Shown piece by piece: positions 30,501 through 42,620 of a stretch of DNA of 44,188 nucleotides. Origin of the DNA: Branchiostoma floridae. Its lineage: Eukaryota > Chordata > Leptocardii > Amphioxiformes > Branchiostomatidae. The notes beneath the pieces are model-generated. The model was not told where the DNA came from, did no database searches, and saw nothing but the letters and a program-made list of their open reading frames with translations. The stretch's first letter is position 1; every line of letters starts with the position of its first letter. The translations under genes were made by a program, and so were the position numbers. The stretch lies in the NCBI RefSeq assembly GCF_000003815.2, contig NC_049979.1, positions 32,861,490 through 32,905,677 on the forward strand, given 5' to 3'.

Positions 30501-33269
30501 TGCAGATAACAGAAATGTCAAGCTACTTGTGGATCCTAAGAAAGTCAATGTTGATAAGTCTGTTTCTAGATGTTTTGAAAATTTTTCAATCTCTTATAAC
30601 ATTTAGTACGAGCCATTATGTACTGGACTTTTCTTGAAAATGATAGATAGATAATAGCTGGTGATAAAATAATATATTAATATTGCAGAAAACGTCAGCT
30701 CTACTTTTCTTTACGCCTTAAAGGGTGTATGTGCTAAAACTTTATAATTGGAGATCAGAAACAAAATACACTTTCGTCCTGGACGTTCTATTTGTGATGT
30801 GTACTTTGAAACCCGTTTATACTTCATTATTAGATTAATTTTGCCCATCACCTGGTGGTCAAACTTACAGAAGTTTTTGAATTAAAGGTTTAAAAATCAA
30901 CAAAAGACTGGTATGAGCTGCACGCAACTTATAGGAAGTCTTTGCAGACTGTATCCAAACGTAGACCAAATGAAATCAAGGCCTTTATTTAAGTTACATA
31001 GCCTCTTCATCTTCTTTACTGCTATTTAACCCATTAACCCGGTTAACCCATACTACGTGTTTTATTGTTGCAGTATAATACCTTTTACCTCTTTCAGTCG
31101 TGCGGTCGACACATAAGTGGATAGATGAATATACACAATTGCAACATCATTTTGGTTCATACTTTCTAACAGCGCAAGACATGACACTCCCTTCCTGTAT
31201 GTAGGCGTCACTTGGTGGTCATGCCTGAAGTAATTTAAGCTCTGTGGTACATGAAAGTATACAGTGTCAAGAATGGACCAATGAATTATGACTTAAGCAC
31301 ATACTTTTACGATTTGTTGCAGAAAGATTTGTACAAAGACATAATTCACAAAGCAGTAAGTGTTTAATAGAGAAAGTAACCAGAAGAAGTTAAGAATTGT
31401 GATGAATTACCTCAGGGCATGTAGTCCAACGAGGGATGCGGGCTGTAGACTCATGATACGTTTCAGTGTCATATTTATCAAAACTCACTTGTCTTAGATT
31501 AAATTGGCTAGTTGATCTACATAATGATTTTTCCAAGGAAATCGTCGGCCGGGTATATCAAGTTTTCTCTGCACGATTAATCGGGTTGTTTACTAACATT
31601 TACAATCATTAAGACATTTACAATCATATTGTTTTCCTGCCTTCTGATTTACCTAATACATTCTGAGCTCAAAAAAGCCATGATCGATTAGAGATTTGTA
31701 ATTAACGTTGTTCTGCACTCAAAGATGGGAGTTCGTCAATAATAACTGGATTAGATTAGATTCTTTATCATCATAATCCCATCCAACATGTGTTTATGTG
31801 TTGTGCGCCCATGTGTTAACTGCGGTATCACGTAGTAAAAATCTTTAACATCTAAATTCCTCACTTTTTCACAGCTGACAAATATTACGGCGCAGAGGAC
31901 AGGATAGATTCTCAAGGAACCATTCGTATTTTGATAAAAGTAACTTTTCGAAAATAGACTCTAACATTGCGACAAGGACACATTGTCAGTGATGACCCAG
32001 GGGTCACTGGGAGTTCTGGTCTTTAATCACCAGACAGCCTAACACGGGCGACCTAGCCGAGGTAGAGCAATACCCCGGGTAGTGACCACGTGTCCTTTTA
32101 AGGCCCCGAACCACATCCCCTCTCCCTCCTCTGATTTTTCGCTACAAGCTCGGGGTACTTCAGCCTTTCCCGTTCATTGGCCTCTTTACTGGCTCAAAAT
32201 TGTCGGCGAGCAAAATGTCACCACTGAGTTAATATGACACATCTTTCTGATTTATTGGCGTCTGGCCCAAGGCGTGTTTTGTGGTACAGGACACGAAGTG
32301 TAGCATAATGAGGGAGATTGGCTTACGTTACCGCTCCGCGGTTTTTACTAACAGTGTTTTTGAGTCATGCGGAGAATGGAAGTTTTATAGCTATAACTGC
32401 TAACGTTTTGGTAAGAAATGTTAACGATGACGCCGGTTGGCTCTGAGAAATTCTGTCATGCCGATAGTGATGTTCCCTGGGACTGTTTGTTTTACGTCAT
32501 TGTTTGGAGACCAGACAAAAAAGTGAAACTCTAGAAACTTTGGAACATATCAAAGGTTCCCATGAGGTGTACTTGTTTTGTATTGTCCATTTTTGTATCG
32601 AAAGCTAAACACATCTCTTGAGCATGCGTTTCGTCGCTTAGTAAGTTTAAATAGCACACTGAACTGCGTTTATGTGTGCACTGTCCTGACTTACAAGGTG
32701 AACTGTCCGTTCAGAAAGTTGGCATTGTTCTGTTAACTTCAGTCCATTGTTCTTTTTCTCTTATATAATTTGTATACCTTCCTCGATACGGGCAAAGATT
32801 AGTGGGAGTAAAATCTAATACCTAAGCAGAAAAAATGTAGCAGAATAGTACTGTGCATTCATATCAAACGCTACTCTGAAATCAGGTATGAAGGAAATGA
32901 TAAGGATCAAGCACCCCCCAAACAATACACCCAGCAAAAGTAGAATGCTTGGATTTAAAAAAAAAATAACAAGAAATGAAGAAATAGAGTCAAGTTTTCG
33001 ACCCGTTTTTGTTTGTTGCATTCTTTTCAAAAATTTAAAACATTTGTGAAGTCTATCTGAGGTAGGTAATTTGTAAACAATTTGTAACTTGTCCTTACAA
33101 TTTTTTCCGTATTCAACGCTATCCAGACTGTTTTTTAGTTTTTGTTTTGCTTTCCCTGGCCGGGGGGGGGGGTGCTCATACGGCCCCCTTAGTGATTTCA
33201 AAGGCTTACTGTACGAACACCAAAGTGTCAAGAATTGATATGCTCGTCAAGTTTTATAATTCCTGAAAT
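30501..33269. other. Mostly unique DNA with a GC-rich patch and short dispersed copies
   Basis: 31030-31100 holds a lone diverged copy of the ~115 bp duplicon subrepeat (TTAACCCATACTACGTG). 31740-31760 (GGATTAGATTAGATTCTTTA) looks like a minus-strand LINE 3' terminus, but no coding remnant was found. 31985-32200 is GC-rich. 32253-32300 resembles the duplicon segment C core (TTTATTGGCGTCT). A phrase with TTTAAGCTCTGTGGTACATGA at about 31238 recurs near 33703. No gene is supported. Confidence 0.4.
31993..32006. promoter_or_regulatory. Everted nuclear-receptor-like half-sites
   Basis: TGACCC-AG-GGGTCA is a palindromic pair of nuclear-receptor-like half-sites, extended by CAGTGA and CACTG on the flanks, in a GC-rich patch. 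Motif match only. Confidence 0.2.
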
Positions 33270-33610
33270 TTGTATATCGAACGTAATATGACGTAATTAT
33301 GACGTGATCAAGTGATTCTTCGCTTAAACGGGGAATTCTCAAATTACCTAAATATTTCACACAAAAAGTTGCCAATAAAGTTTTCTTATTAATATTGTAA
33401 TGTTATAAGACTTCTGCTGTCAAAAGCCGACGCAACGACGTCAAATATAGCGTCATAAAATGGCGTCATCTGTAGTTTGGCTTTCCGCCAATTAAAATGT
33501 CTTTTTTCAACACTTAATGCTAAAATCCCTTTAAAATGGATTTTAAAAGTTCATATGAATGTTATTTGTAAGAAAATACCAAGTGTTGTTTTAACATTGC
33601 GATATTTCCA
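33270..33610 (+). mobile_element. Old truncated relative of the piggyBac-type MITE
   Basis: AATATGACGTAATTATGACG matches copy 2 at about 41799-41819. Then GACGTC...GCGTCATAAAATGGCGTCAT and TTTCCGCCA follow in the same order as 41970-42006, and GTTATTTGTAAGAAAATA matches about 42100-42117. The terminal TTAACCCTAT ends are absent. The CRE palindromes have decayed to near matches here, and no X-box remains. Confidence 0.6.
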
Positions 33611-36573
33611 TTAGGTATTCAGTAAACATCAATCATGGAGCATATTTTGTAAAAGCTCAAATCATGACAACTCTTTTTTCAATGTAGGTGTTTCTGAGAA
33701 ATTTAAGCTGTGTGGTACATGAAGGTTACTCTTCAAGCAGAGGTTGAGTCGCGTGGGTATAGTAATACTCGGAAAAATTACACTGGTGCTCCTCTTACCT
33801 TTGCCTCAAATCGAAACGGCATAAGCTTATTAAATCTAATCACTTTGACACATTCATCACTAGGTACTTAGTTCTCGACGGGGGCTAGGAGTTTCTGTTT
33901 TCTATCTGCCGTTCGAGCAAACAACACCCCATAACATCGGCTGTGGCTCTGTCTTGATGCGTCAAAACAAGCTATTATTTGTATCCCTATGTTCTGGAAA
34001 AGTTGGAAAACCACTTGTAGGCACGATCAGATGTTCAACAGAAGTTAAAAACGAGATTTGTCCAGGTACTGATTTTAACCTGAGTGAAGTAAGGAAAACC
34101 GTGTAAAGTGCATTCCTCAATAACACAAACTCGGGACCGCTCTGTCCTATGCCAATTACCTTGGCCAACCACGCTTGAGCTACGCCACGCGATCCCATTA
34201 GTACCGCCCATGTAATAAATGCTGATTTGCAAATGAAAAAAAAAAACTACTAGTTGATGATTTTGACTTGCAATTTGATACACTTAAAGCTTTTTTTAAA
34301 TTTTAGAATATAGCATTTTTCTTATTATATGCAACAACAAGAAAAGTACCATATGACACGAAAAATATAAATGTACATGCTCGTATAAACGAAAACCTGG
34401 CTCTGCTATGTAATAATTCATGTTGCTTCATCATGAAAAACGGTAGGAACGTAAAAAAGGTATTTCTTCTTTGAACACGAGAGAACACAAAAGTACAACA
34501 GTATCCATATTGTTTTTTAATCTTATCTTAATTCTTTTTTTTAGTATAAATTGTCGACGTATAAACGCAATGTGGTTCTTCAAATTCAGTTCAATAACAG
34601 CTCCAAGCCAAAGAAATAAGGATCCGTCCTCAACAAAGGTTCAAGGTCACTCCAGGTTAATATAGCACTATCCTTTTGGAGAAGAGTCATCAACAACTGT
34701 CACAAAACGTATTGAACAAAATTTCATTAAAATTTAATATGTAACATTTACAGGAATCCTAGGTGAAGGTCTAAAATCATTTTTGTTTTATAATTTGTTG
34801 CAGAATTCAAAATTCTGTGGAGCCTATCAGATTGCAGCCATTGATGGGATTAGGAGCTGGCGAGCTTGACCTCGAATCCAGAGTAGACAGGTCGTGGAGA
34901 AATGTTATAATGATTAACATTGAAACGAATTCAGATTGAAAAACAAAGAAAACATAATCATATCATTTTTTTTTCTTTCGAATTTAACATAAGAACGAAC
35001 TACCTTTATGTTTTTTACACGTATATGTAGATGTTTATTCTTTTCAATTATCAAATTGTTTTACTGTAATGATTCTATCATTCACTCCAATAACATGTCA
35101 TAACGAAAAAGTAGTATGACCAGAGAGGAAATATAAACATTAGCGTTGACTGACTCCTCTGGCCAATTCCCCGATTTGGGAGCTTACTGCGCGACAAAAG
35201 AACTCCTCTGGTAGCAAACCTTCCCTGGCGATTTTTTTCTCCCTATTTAAGCCAGCGTAGTCAGTCTTATAAAGACTTAATATTGTTGATAGATAGATAG
35301 ATGTTATGTAAGTTATAGTTACTGAAACAAATGTCTTTAATATATCCAGAGCATCTTTTTTTTTCAGCATTATGTTCGTATTGTGGATTATATAAGTTCA
35401 CGTATCAACTTGTTCTTTCAACTTCTAGTCTGTTGTACTAAACACCTCGCAACCACTGTACCGTTTAAAACCATCCTTTCTATTTTTTTTTACAGTTTAT
35501 GACAGGCAACAAGGCTAAGTGGGCCCAGTGACGCCGATATGATGTCTGCGGAACAAGGCACGAATCAACACAGTCGACCCCTTATTCAAGCATTCCGTGT
35601 GACCCAAGTATTGACCCTTGTTTAAACGTTAACGCGTCTGTCGCACGTAATGCCTCTTCTTTGATTGATCGTCTTAGTAGTGATGATAGATGTGCTATTT
35701 TTTGTAAATTACTTCAGACTTTCATCTTAACCCCATAGCTCAGCTCGCTCCAACTGAATTGTTATCAGCGGACTAAGCACGGAAAAGATAGCCATGACTT
35801 GTTCCTAACTTGTGAAATGAATTGTTTGTGCACCTCCCAGATGTATGTGATATATCACATTGTCTCAGTGAAAACGTCACGCGGCTGACCTTAGGTCACA
35901 GCTGGGCTGGATAATTGGCGCCTCGCTCCAGGCGTCCCTACAAGAGATCTGTTGTTTACAACAGATGTGGAAGGTCCTTTGTTATCATGGTGAAGAACCA
36001 ATTCCATCCCATATTAGTACATGTGGATATGCTACAATACAGAGTCCTGTGCAGTTATCTAGAGCTCTTTGATTGCATAACATTTCAAGTTACAAACACG
36101 ATCATTACAGCCAGAGAAAACTCGATGTTTGGACTCACAGTTGGTGTTACGAGATGTTTTGGCATAGGTCATCATGTACACAACCCTGGTTAGAAGTATA
36201 GCTGCCTAGTCTTAAAGAATGTATACAGCATACGGCATTTAAGTAGTATATATTTATTTAATGCTGTTTCTGAATTTTTTAGATGTAAATTCACATTGAC
36301 TACTTGCGTTATATTACCACCTATTGTCTGTAGACTTATGTTCTACTCTTAGTCTAAGAAAAATTCATATGACTCAGACATTTCACAATATTTTTCTTTT
36401 CCTTCGAGAGGTACAAACAAGTTTTAAGTCTGACGTGATAACACATATAAAGACTCATTTACATTTGGCACAAAATAGCTCTCAACCTGACAGCCGCAGT
36501 GTCTCTTAACACATGGTCTCTTTTCAACGACAGTTTTTAAAATACCTACATAACAAATTTTGGCTGCTCTCTG
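33611..36573. other. Unique AT-rich DNA, one core-repeat copy
   Basis: 35910-35985 resembles the duplicon core (AATTGGCGCCTCGCTCCAGG and GGTCCTTTGTTATCATGG) and contains the hairpin ATCTGTTGT-TT-ACAACAGAT at 35947-35966. A GATA microsatellite of about four units lies near 35286. No gene is supported. Confidence 0.4.
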
Positions 36574-39186
36574 ATGCAGACGTTCAATGTACCTGGCGAC
36601 GATCTGTTCATGTTCCACATATTGCCACAAGGTCGAACAAGTCAAGCCCTAATTTCGTTTTGTTATATTTCTTTGAATTTATATAATTTGTATTGTGAAC
36701 TTATGTATATTTTACTCCTAGCTGTTACTATAAGTACCATTTTATCCCTAGTTATTTACTTGTGCATTTTGTTTATAACGAGGAAAGACACACATAGGTT
36801 AGCAATCATCTGTTTTGTCTCTTCTTTCATGGGGATGTTGATCGTAAATTTCAAGAAACAAATAACCAAATACTTTTTCCTTTGTATTGTGTCATCTTAA
36901 TGTCCATTTTAAGAGGAAATTTGCCAATTATTCACGTAATGTGTACACTTAAACATGAATGCCTTGAAATAGCAATTATACTTGAATAGCCTTATACGTG
37001 TCTATACTTGTCATTTCTATATCTTCATCTGCACACAGGCATGCTGATTATTAATAGTATACCTGCAAAACCCTTCAAGTATGTAAAACTCTCAGCTGAT
37101 TATGTTTTAGATATTGAGATCCGTTTAAAGGCAAACTAACAATCCGATTACTCTTGCACTGCTACCAATGAATTGTAAATGTCAGGATATTGTCTTATTT
37201 TGACTTTTTTTACTTTTCCTAAAGTACGAAAGAAATGGGTAATACTGTGTGCAATGTAAAACCAACATACATCAGCCAATGCTTTTCCAACATCATACTG
37301 TAATTATACATATACTTTGTGCAAGCACAAGTATGTTATGAAACAGAGCAAAGAACTATAGTGTTAAAAACACTCTCTTACATAGACTGATTCAAAGTGA
37401 TTTGGAATTTAGCTCGAAAGCTTTTTTACCCAAAAAGCCAGGGTGGGTAGGATTTCGCAAGGATCAGTTGGGTACCAGAAATAGAACATTTTTGTAGGCC
37501 TATAACCTGCAAGTATTGACCATATTTTCTTTTTTTTAATATGTATTGCAATGTTCTTTTTTTACGATTGTCTTATTTTCAGAAATATCAATATCAGTGA
37601 TAATAAAAGCTAAAGGTGTAATTTTCTCAGATAATAACTTCTGTTTCCAGCTGTTGTTATAATAACCTTACGGCAAGCACCCTAACGTAACACGGTCTTT
37701 CCCGTGCAAGATATCACGGCGCAGCGTCGCTTATTCCCAGACGTTAGCCAGGTCTTTATGAATGTCTTTTAGACAATCCAAACCACATTCTTTTATACGA
37801 AATGGATTTATAGTTGCCATAAGCACCTTACGGTCAATGTTACAAGCGGTAAACACTGTGAGACGTTGTTATGACAGTAGCGCCTGATTTTGTGGCTCGG
37901 TAGTCAATGGGCACAATACCCTTTGTAATTTTTTGGTTATGAAGAAAAATTAAACAAGAATGACACTCTATGCATGATATATAATCTTGTTTTTGGCGGT
38001 TTAATTGGGATTGTGTCTACTTAAAGTCCCGTGTGAGGATTATTGTATCTAGTGCATTAAACCCGCTGTACTTAATGCTTACGGCTTGTTTATTTAGCGG
38101 CACGGGCCGCCAATTCGCAGTGGTTCAATTTTTTTAGGAAAAGACAAACAAAACATGGAATGAAAATGTTACTGTATATTTCGAATGAAAAGGACTGCTG
38201 TCTGAATGAAATTGGATTGTTCACCTTTGTACTCAGCGTTGTCAGTACCAAACAAAACCGCGTAATCATTCAGAGGAAGATCACTAAAGAAATCTGGGCT
38301 ATGTTATGGCTCGTGTTATATCAATATTTGTGTGTCTAAAATTGAAGCATTGAGAACATGTAATACTACTGCAGCCAATGATTCTCTGCCAGGTTGTTTC
38401 TCTACCAGTCATTACTTAATTAACCTTCCGGTTTGGAGTAATAAGACTTTTTTTAGTACAACAAAACTGAAATCGTTCATCTAATTTTCTACATACGAAC
38501 CTGCATTGAGAATGTTTATACGTTGTCTTGGAACCCATCAGAACGAAATGTCAATGGTAGGAAACTAAAGTCTAGACAGTTTACACTAGCCAAATTTATC
38601 AGGTGCTGTTACGGTGCAACTTTCCCATTGACTCACCATCAAAATCACGTCTCTAACCAAAACTAGGTGCTAATTTAAAACTGAGTGGCGTTAGGAAATT
38701 GGTTTAATTACCAAGTGCACACGCTTTAAAAAAATAATCACAATATTAGATACCCAAATCACTAGCATGGTATTCTTTTTGAACAAACACCGGGCCTTTT
38801 TATGTAAATGGGTTTAAAATTTCTAAGCTATAGTGTCAAATATTCAGCTCAGCGCGGTATACAATTAGTTCATGCACATATTCAGTGGAATGTGTTTGGA
38901 GGAAAATAATGTTCATATTTTCGTGATCATCATTATTCCCAAAGCAGAGTCACAATTCATTTATTCGATAACCGAGTCCAAGTTTTGTGGAGGCGAACCC
39001 TTTGCTGACTCCTATATACATAGATATATTATGTTGGATAAAATTGCCAGAAGAAAAAAAGGCGTGCTATCCATAGAAACCTTGCGAACAGTTACAATCC
39101 CTTACCCAAGCAATATCAGACTGAGTGACATTCTGCAAGATGACAACTGTGGTCTTTACTGGTGAAGGAATAGTAGTACTGAGGAT
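36574..39186. other. Unique AT-rich DNA, no convincing gene
   Basis: A 108-codon plus-strand ORF at 36574-36900 translates to hydrophobic stretches, but the DNA is AT-rich and nothing in it is recognisable. The remaining stretch has no arrays or TE ends that I can see. Confidence 0.35.
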
Positions 39187-39284
39187 ATGGTGGTCAGCCC
39201 CGACCTCAACCGGGTCAGCTTGGGGAGGTGTGCATGTGAGGATGACCAACAGAATCATCACTGGTCTACCTTCAAGGATCCCTG
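39187..39284 (+). CDS. Weak candidate exon ending at a consensus donor
   Basis: An ATG at 39187 reads MVVSPDLNRVSLGRCACEDD and 12 more codons, then stops at CCTG|GTAAGTAAAC (donor GT at 39285). The local composition is richer in GC than the surroundings. The opposite strand also has an ORF (39067-39261) that begins MMILLVILTCTPPQA, like a signal peptide, followed by a donor-like CCA|GTAAAG. The coding strand is therefore ambiguous, and no partner exon was found. Confidence 0.18.
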
Positions 39285-40462
39285 GTAAGTAAACAGGACA
39301 CTATTTCACATCGTCGCGTAACAAGATTTGTGACAAACATTATGTTGATGTGCCGGGCTCAGGTGACAGTGTGCGGTATGTCAATCAATAGCGTCACCTT
39401 CATCATCACTAAGGAGGTTCCTTCACATATCTTATTTTTCTATGAATAACATTTTGTGCAAAGTAAATTTGACCATAAAGAACTTCTTGAGCCATATATC
39501 CCTATTCTCAACACATAAAATTTCACTCATTGTTAGGAGAAAACACTTAACAGGTCATTGCGCAATGCAGCGCTCTGTTGGTGACCGATGTTATCGTGAA
39601 ATGTCAGCGTGCACCGAGCTGTTCGCATGGATGACTCACCATGTGACCCAATGACCTTGTCTTTATGTTTAGAGATTTTCGCCTAAAATGACTGGATTAA
39701 ACTTATTGCTCTAGTGTTATTGCGAAGTTGATACTCATAATCATCGTTTTCAGTAGTGTCTAAATATACAGCAATTTGACAGCTTAAGTCACAGAAATTA
39801 GCCATTAGATTATGATTTAAGATCAGATGACTGGGCGTGGTGTAACTTCATAATGACACCATTGTCTGCATAAGGAAGCGTCACAAAAAAGTTAAAGGCC
39901 ACCAACCGTCACACAAAGTAGTTTGTCAGTACATCGCCACGTAGCACACTGCTACTCGATCCTCAGATGTTTGGAATATTTAGCTGTTTTACAAGGTGGG
40001 TTCTTGTCATTTTTTCTTTACATCTTGATCATAGGAAAGCCAGGATCAACAATATAGCTTTTAATGTATGTTTTAAACTTAAATGCGTGCAGTGATCTCT
40101 TCACTCGATTAACAGATTTCCTGTCTTCTACATCGTCAATTTACAACAATGAACTCTGAAGCACCGTCCTTTTTTGCACATTTACGATGCTGAACTAATT
40201 TAACGATGTATAACGGTACTGCCACACTAACTTACCATAACGTACTAATTGTAAATGATATATACTGGTACAGAAAAGTTTAAGTTTAGGTTATATATTA
40301 GGTACTTTTTGAAAACGGTCTCTTTGGTAGTCGCCTCCTTTGTCGGCTTACAACAGGAAACTGACATTAAACAACGCACCTATTTATCAATTTACGACGC
40401 TGAACAAGTTTAGACAATGTGTAACTAGTCTACAATGTTCAGTCAAAATATCTGATAGCACG
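39285..40462. other. Unique DNA, no clear feature
   Basis: Phrases such as TTTACGA(T/C)GCTGAAC near 40180 and 40390 hint at an older duplication bordering the satellite. No gene is supported. Confidence 0.35.
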
Positions 40463-40665
40463 TTGGTGACGGGAGTGTGTGTGTTACTAGCTTAGACTTA
40501 TCACTAATAGTACGGGGGTAACGGGAGTATATGTGTTACTAGCTTAGCCTTATCACTGATAGTACGGGGGTGACGGGAGTGTGTGTGTTACTAGCCTAGC
40601 CGTATCACTGATAGTACGGGGGGTGACGGGAGGGTGTGTGTTACTAGCTTATCCTTAGATACTTG
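40463..40665 (+). repeat. 52-bp tandem repeat, 4 units
   Basis: ACGGGAG starts at 40469, 40521, 40573 and 40626. Units contain GTGTGTGTTACTAGCTTAGC and TATCACTGATAGTACGGG. The unit corresponds to the GGGTGTGTGTTACTAACCTA part of the larger satellite that follows. Confidence 0.92.
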
Positions 40666-41813
40666 TGCAGTGCCCGCCGCTGTCAAACGTGGACTAAAAT
40701 GAAATGTACAAGTATACAACCACGTTTATTGACAGTTACAAATGAAATGAATGGAGGGTGTGTGGTACTAACCGAACCTAACCTAATCACATTACATGTA
40801 TTTTTAAAGGAAACGACGGACCATCAAAGGTAAGCCGTCACTTATTTTCGTCCCTCACCACAATTACTATAAGTCCTTTACTAGTTAATCCCTGCGGATA
40901 GTATTGCTTTCCAGTTAAGGTTATCGTAGTTACTTAAAAAACAGTCCTCTCCTTTGTCAACAATGAACTGAAATGAATTGTACAAGTATGCTACCACGTT
41001 CTATTACAATAACAAATAGCACGGTGGGAGGGTATGTGTTACTAACCTAACCCAATCACATTACATTTAGATTCAAAGGAAACGGCGGACGTTTAAAGTT
41101 AAGCTATCACTTCTTTTCGACTCCTACAACATTTACTATAACTCCTCACTAGTCGATCCCTGCGGATATTATTGCTTTGCAGTTAAGGTTATCTTGGGTA
41201 GTTAAAGCGGTCTAAAACAGTCCTCTCCTTTGTCAACAGTGAACTTTACTGAATTGTACAAGTATACTACCACGTTCTATAACAATGACAATTAGCACGG
41301 TGGGAGGGTGTGTGTTACTAACCTAACCTTATCACATTACATGTATTTTTGAAGGAAACGACGGACTACAAAAGGTAAGCCGTCACTTATTTTCGTCCCT
41401 CACCACATTTACTACAACTCTTCACTAGTTAATCCATAAGGATAGTATTGCTTTCCGGTTAAGGTTATCTTAGGTAGTCAAAACAGTCCTCTCCTTTGTC
41501 AAAAGTGAACTGAAATGTACAAGTATACTACTACGTTCTATTACAATAACAAATAGCATGGATGGAGTGTGTGTGTTACTAACCTAACCTAATCACATTA
41601 CATTTAGATTTGAAGGAAACGAAGGACCGTTAACCCTATCTAGACCAGGCTTTTTTGGGATCCCTGGGACCAAGGGGGGGCTCTTTTGACCCCCCCGTCG
41701 TATTTTCAAAACGGCTTGAGTTACGATCATCAAATTTGAAGGGGATGATGTTCTAGTAGAGTTTTATATTTTCTGTAATTTTGGTATCGTTATGACGTAA
41801 TATGACGTAATTA

Positions 41814-42208
41814 TGACGTCATAATGTCATATTTTGGGCTAAAATCGTCAAAATATTAAATTTCCGCTATACTTAAATGTATTGAGCAAAATGATGACAA
41901 TAAAGCTTATCTTATTGGTGTCTAAGTCTGCCAAGTCTTATGTTTCCAATGGCGTCGACACTGACGTCTATGTGACGTCAGAAAATGACGTCATTTGTCC
42001 GCCATCTTGGATCGACAACCGTGAATTTTCTAAAATACGACTTTTTCCACATATAACCCCAAAACCCAATAGAGATGGACTGAAAATGATCAAATGATTG
42101 TGTTTTGTAAGAAAATAAAAGATTTTGACGGTATTTGAGTAAAAATTACATGTATTTATTGTTGAAAATGGCAATGTCCGCCATCTTGGATTTTGACCCA
42201 TGACGTCA
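41814..42208. promoter_or_regulatory. CRE palindromes and YY1-type sites in MITE copy 2
   Basis: TGACGTCA occurs at 41814-41821, 41973-41980, 41986-41993 and 42201-42208. GTCCGCCATCTTGG (YY1-type, minus strand) is at 41997-42010 and 42177-42190. Motif matches only. Confidence 0.45.
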
Positions 42209-42371
42209 TCAAATTAGCATAAATTATGAATATTTAAATGAAAATATTACTTAAAATTACACAGGATGTTAATGATATTAATAAACAAGTTTGATCTTGC
42301 AATTAAACCATGATATCCCATAATTCAAACTGAAATTAGTAAATTTGGGGAAATATGCCTGTCAGAAACCC

Positions 42372-42385
42372 GTTGCCATGGCAAC
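42372..42385. promoter_or_regulatory. RFX-type X-box palindrome in MITE copy 2
   Basis: GTTGCCATGGCAAC, identical to the site in copy 1 (6257-6270). Confidence 0.5.
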
Positions 42386-42620
42386 ACGAAAAATCACAAA
42401 CTAAAACTTTTTTCGCAGAATTGTTGCCAACAACATTTTAGGAAAAGTCACCAAGTTTCGTAGTCCTAGCACACGTCGTTCACTAGTTATACGACGTCAA
42501 AGTCGACGCGGGCACTTTTAGCCCCCCCCTGGTCTAGATAGGGTTAAAAGTAAGCTATTATTTATGTGTCGTCCCAAAGCACATTGATCTTATTTTGAGA
42601 ATGGGATATTTACTTCGAAT

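Larger units (their letters stand above)
41630..42547 (-). mobile_element. piggyBac-type non-autonomous element (MITE), copy 2, TTAA-flanked
   Basis: The ends TTAACCCTATCTAGACCAGG (41630-41649) and its exact inverse complement (42528-42547) carry TTAA target duplications. The interior matches copy 1 in opposite orientation: the GCTTTTTTGGGATCCCTGG block, CRE palindromes, two YY1-type sites, the X-box palindrome and TTGTTGCCAACAACATTTTAGG. It is 918 bp with no transposase ORF. It sits in one satellite unit; the unit near 41090 retains TTTAA in place of the insertion. Confidence 0.9.
40690..42620 (+). repeat. Satellite with a ~261-276 bp unit, about 4 copies, split by a MITE
   Basis: ACAAGTAT starts at about 40708, 40982, 41258 and 41519. 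Each unit contains ACCACGTTCTATTACAAT, GTGTTACTAACCTAACCTAA, AAGGAAACGACGGAC, TTTTCGTCCCTCACC and AGTTAAGGTTATC variants. The last unit is cut after GAAGGACCG (41629) and resumes at 42548 with AAGTAAGCTATTATTT. Confidence 0.92.

Noticed and set aside
31740-31860. Possible LINE 3' UTR on the minus strand (ATTAGATTAGATTCTTTA end)
   Set aside because: Only the terminus resembles a LINE end; there is no coding remnant upstream, so it was not called as an element.
32815-33231. 138-codon minus-strand ORF with hydrophobic C-terminal segments
   Set aside because: It begins at a TTG, includes a G-run and AT-rich DNA, and has no recognisable domain. Treated as chance.
34860-34885. tRNA B-box-like phrase (GACCTCGAATCC)
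   Set aside because: No matching A box at the right spacing and no cloverleaf could be formed by eye.
36574-36900. 108-codon plus-strand ORF resembling a two-helix membrane protein
   Set aside because: Hydrophobicity follows from T-rich codons in AT-rich DNA; there is no splice context, motif or conservation evidence.
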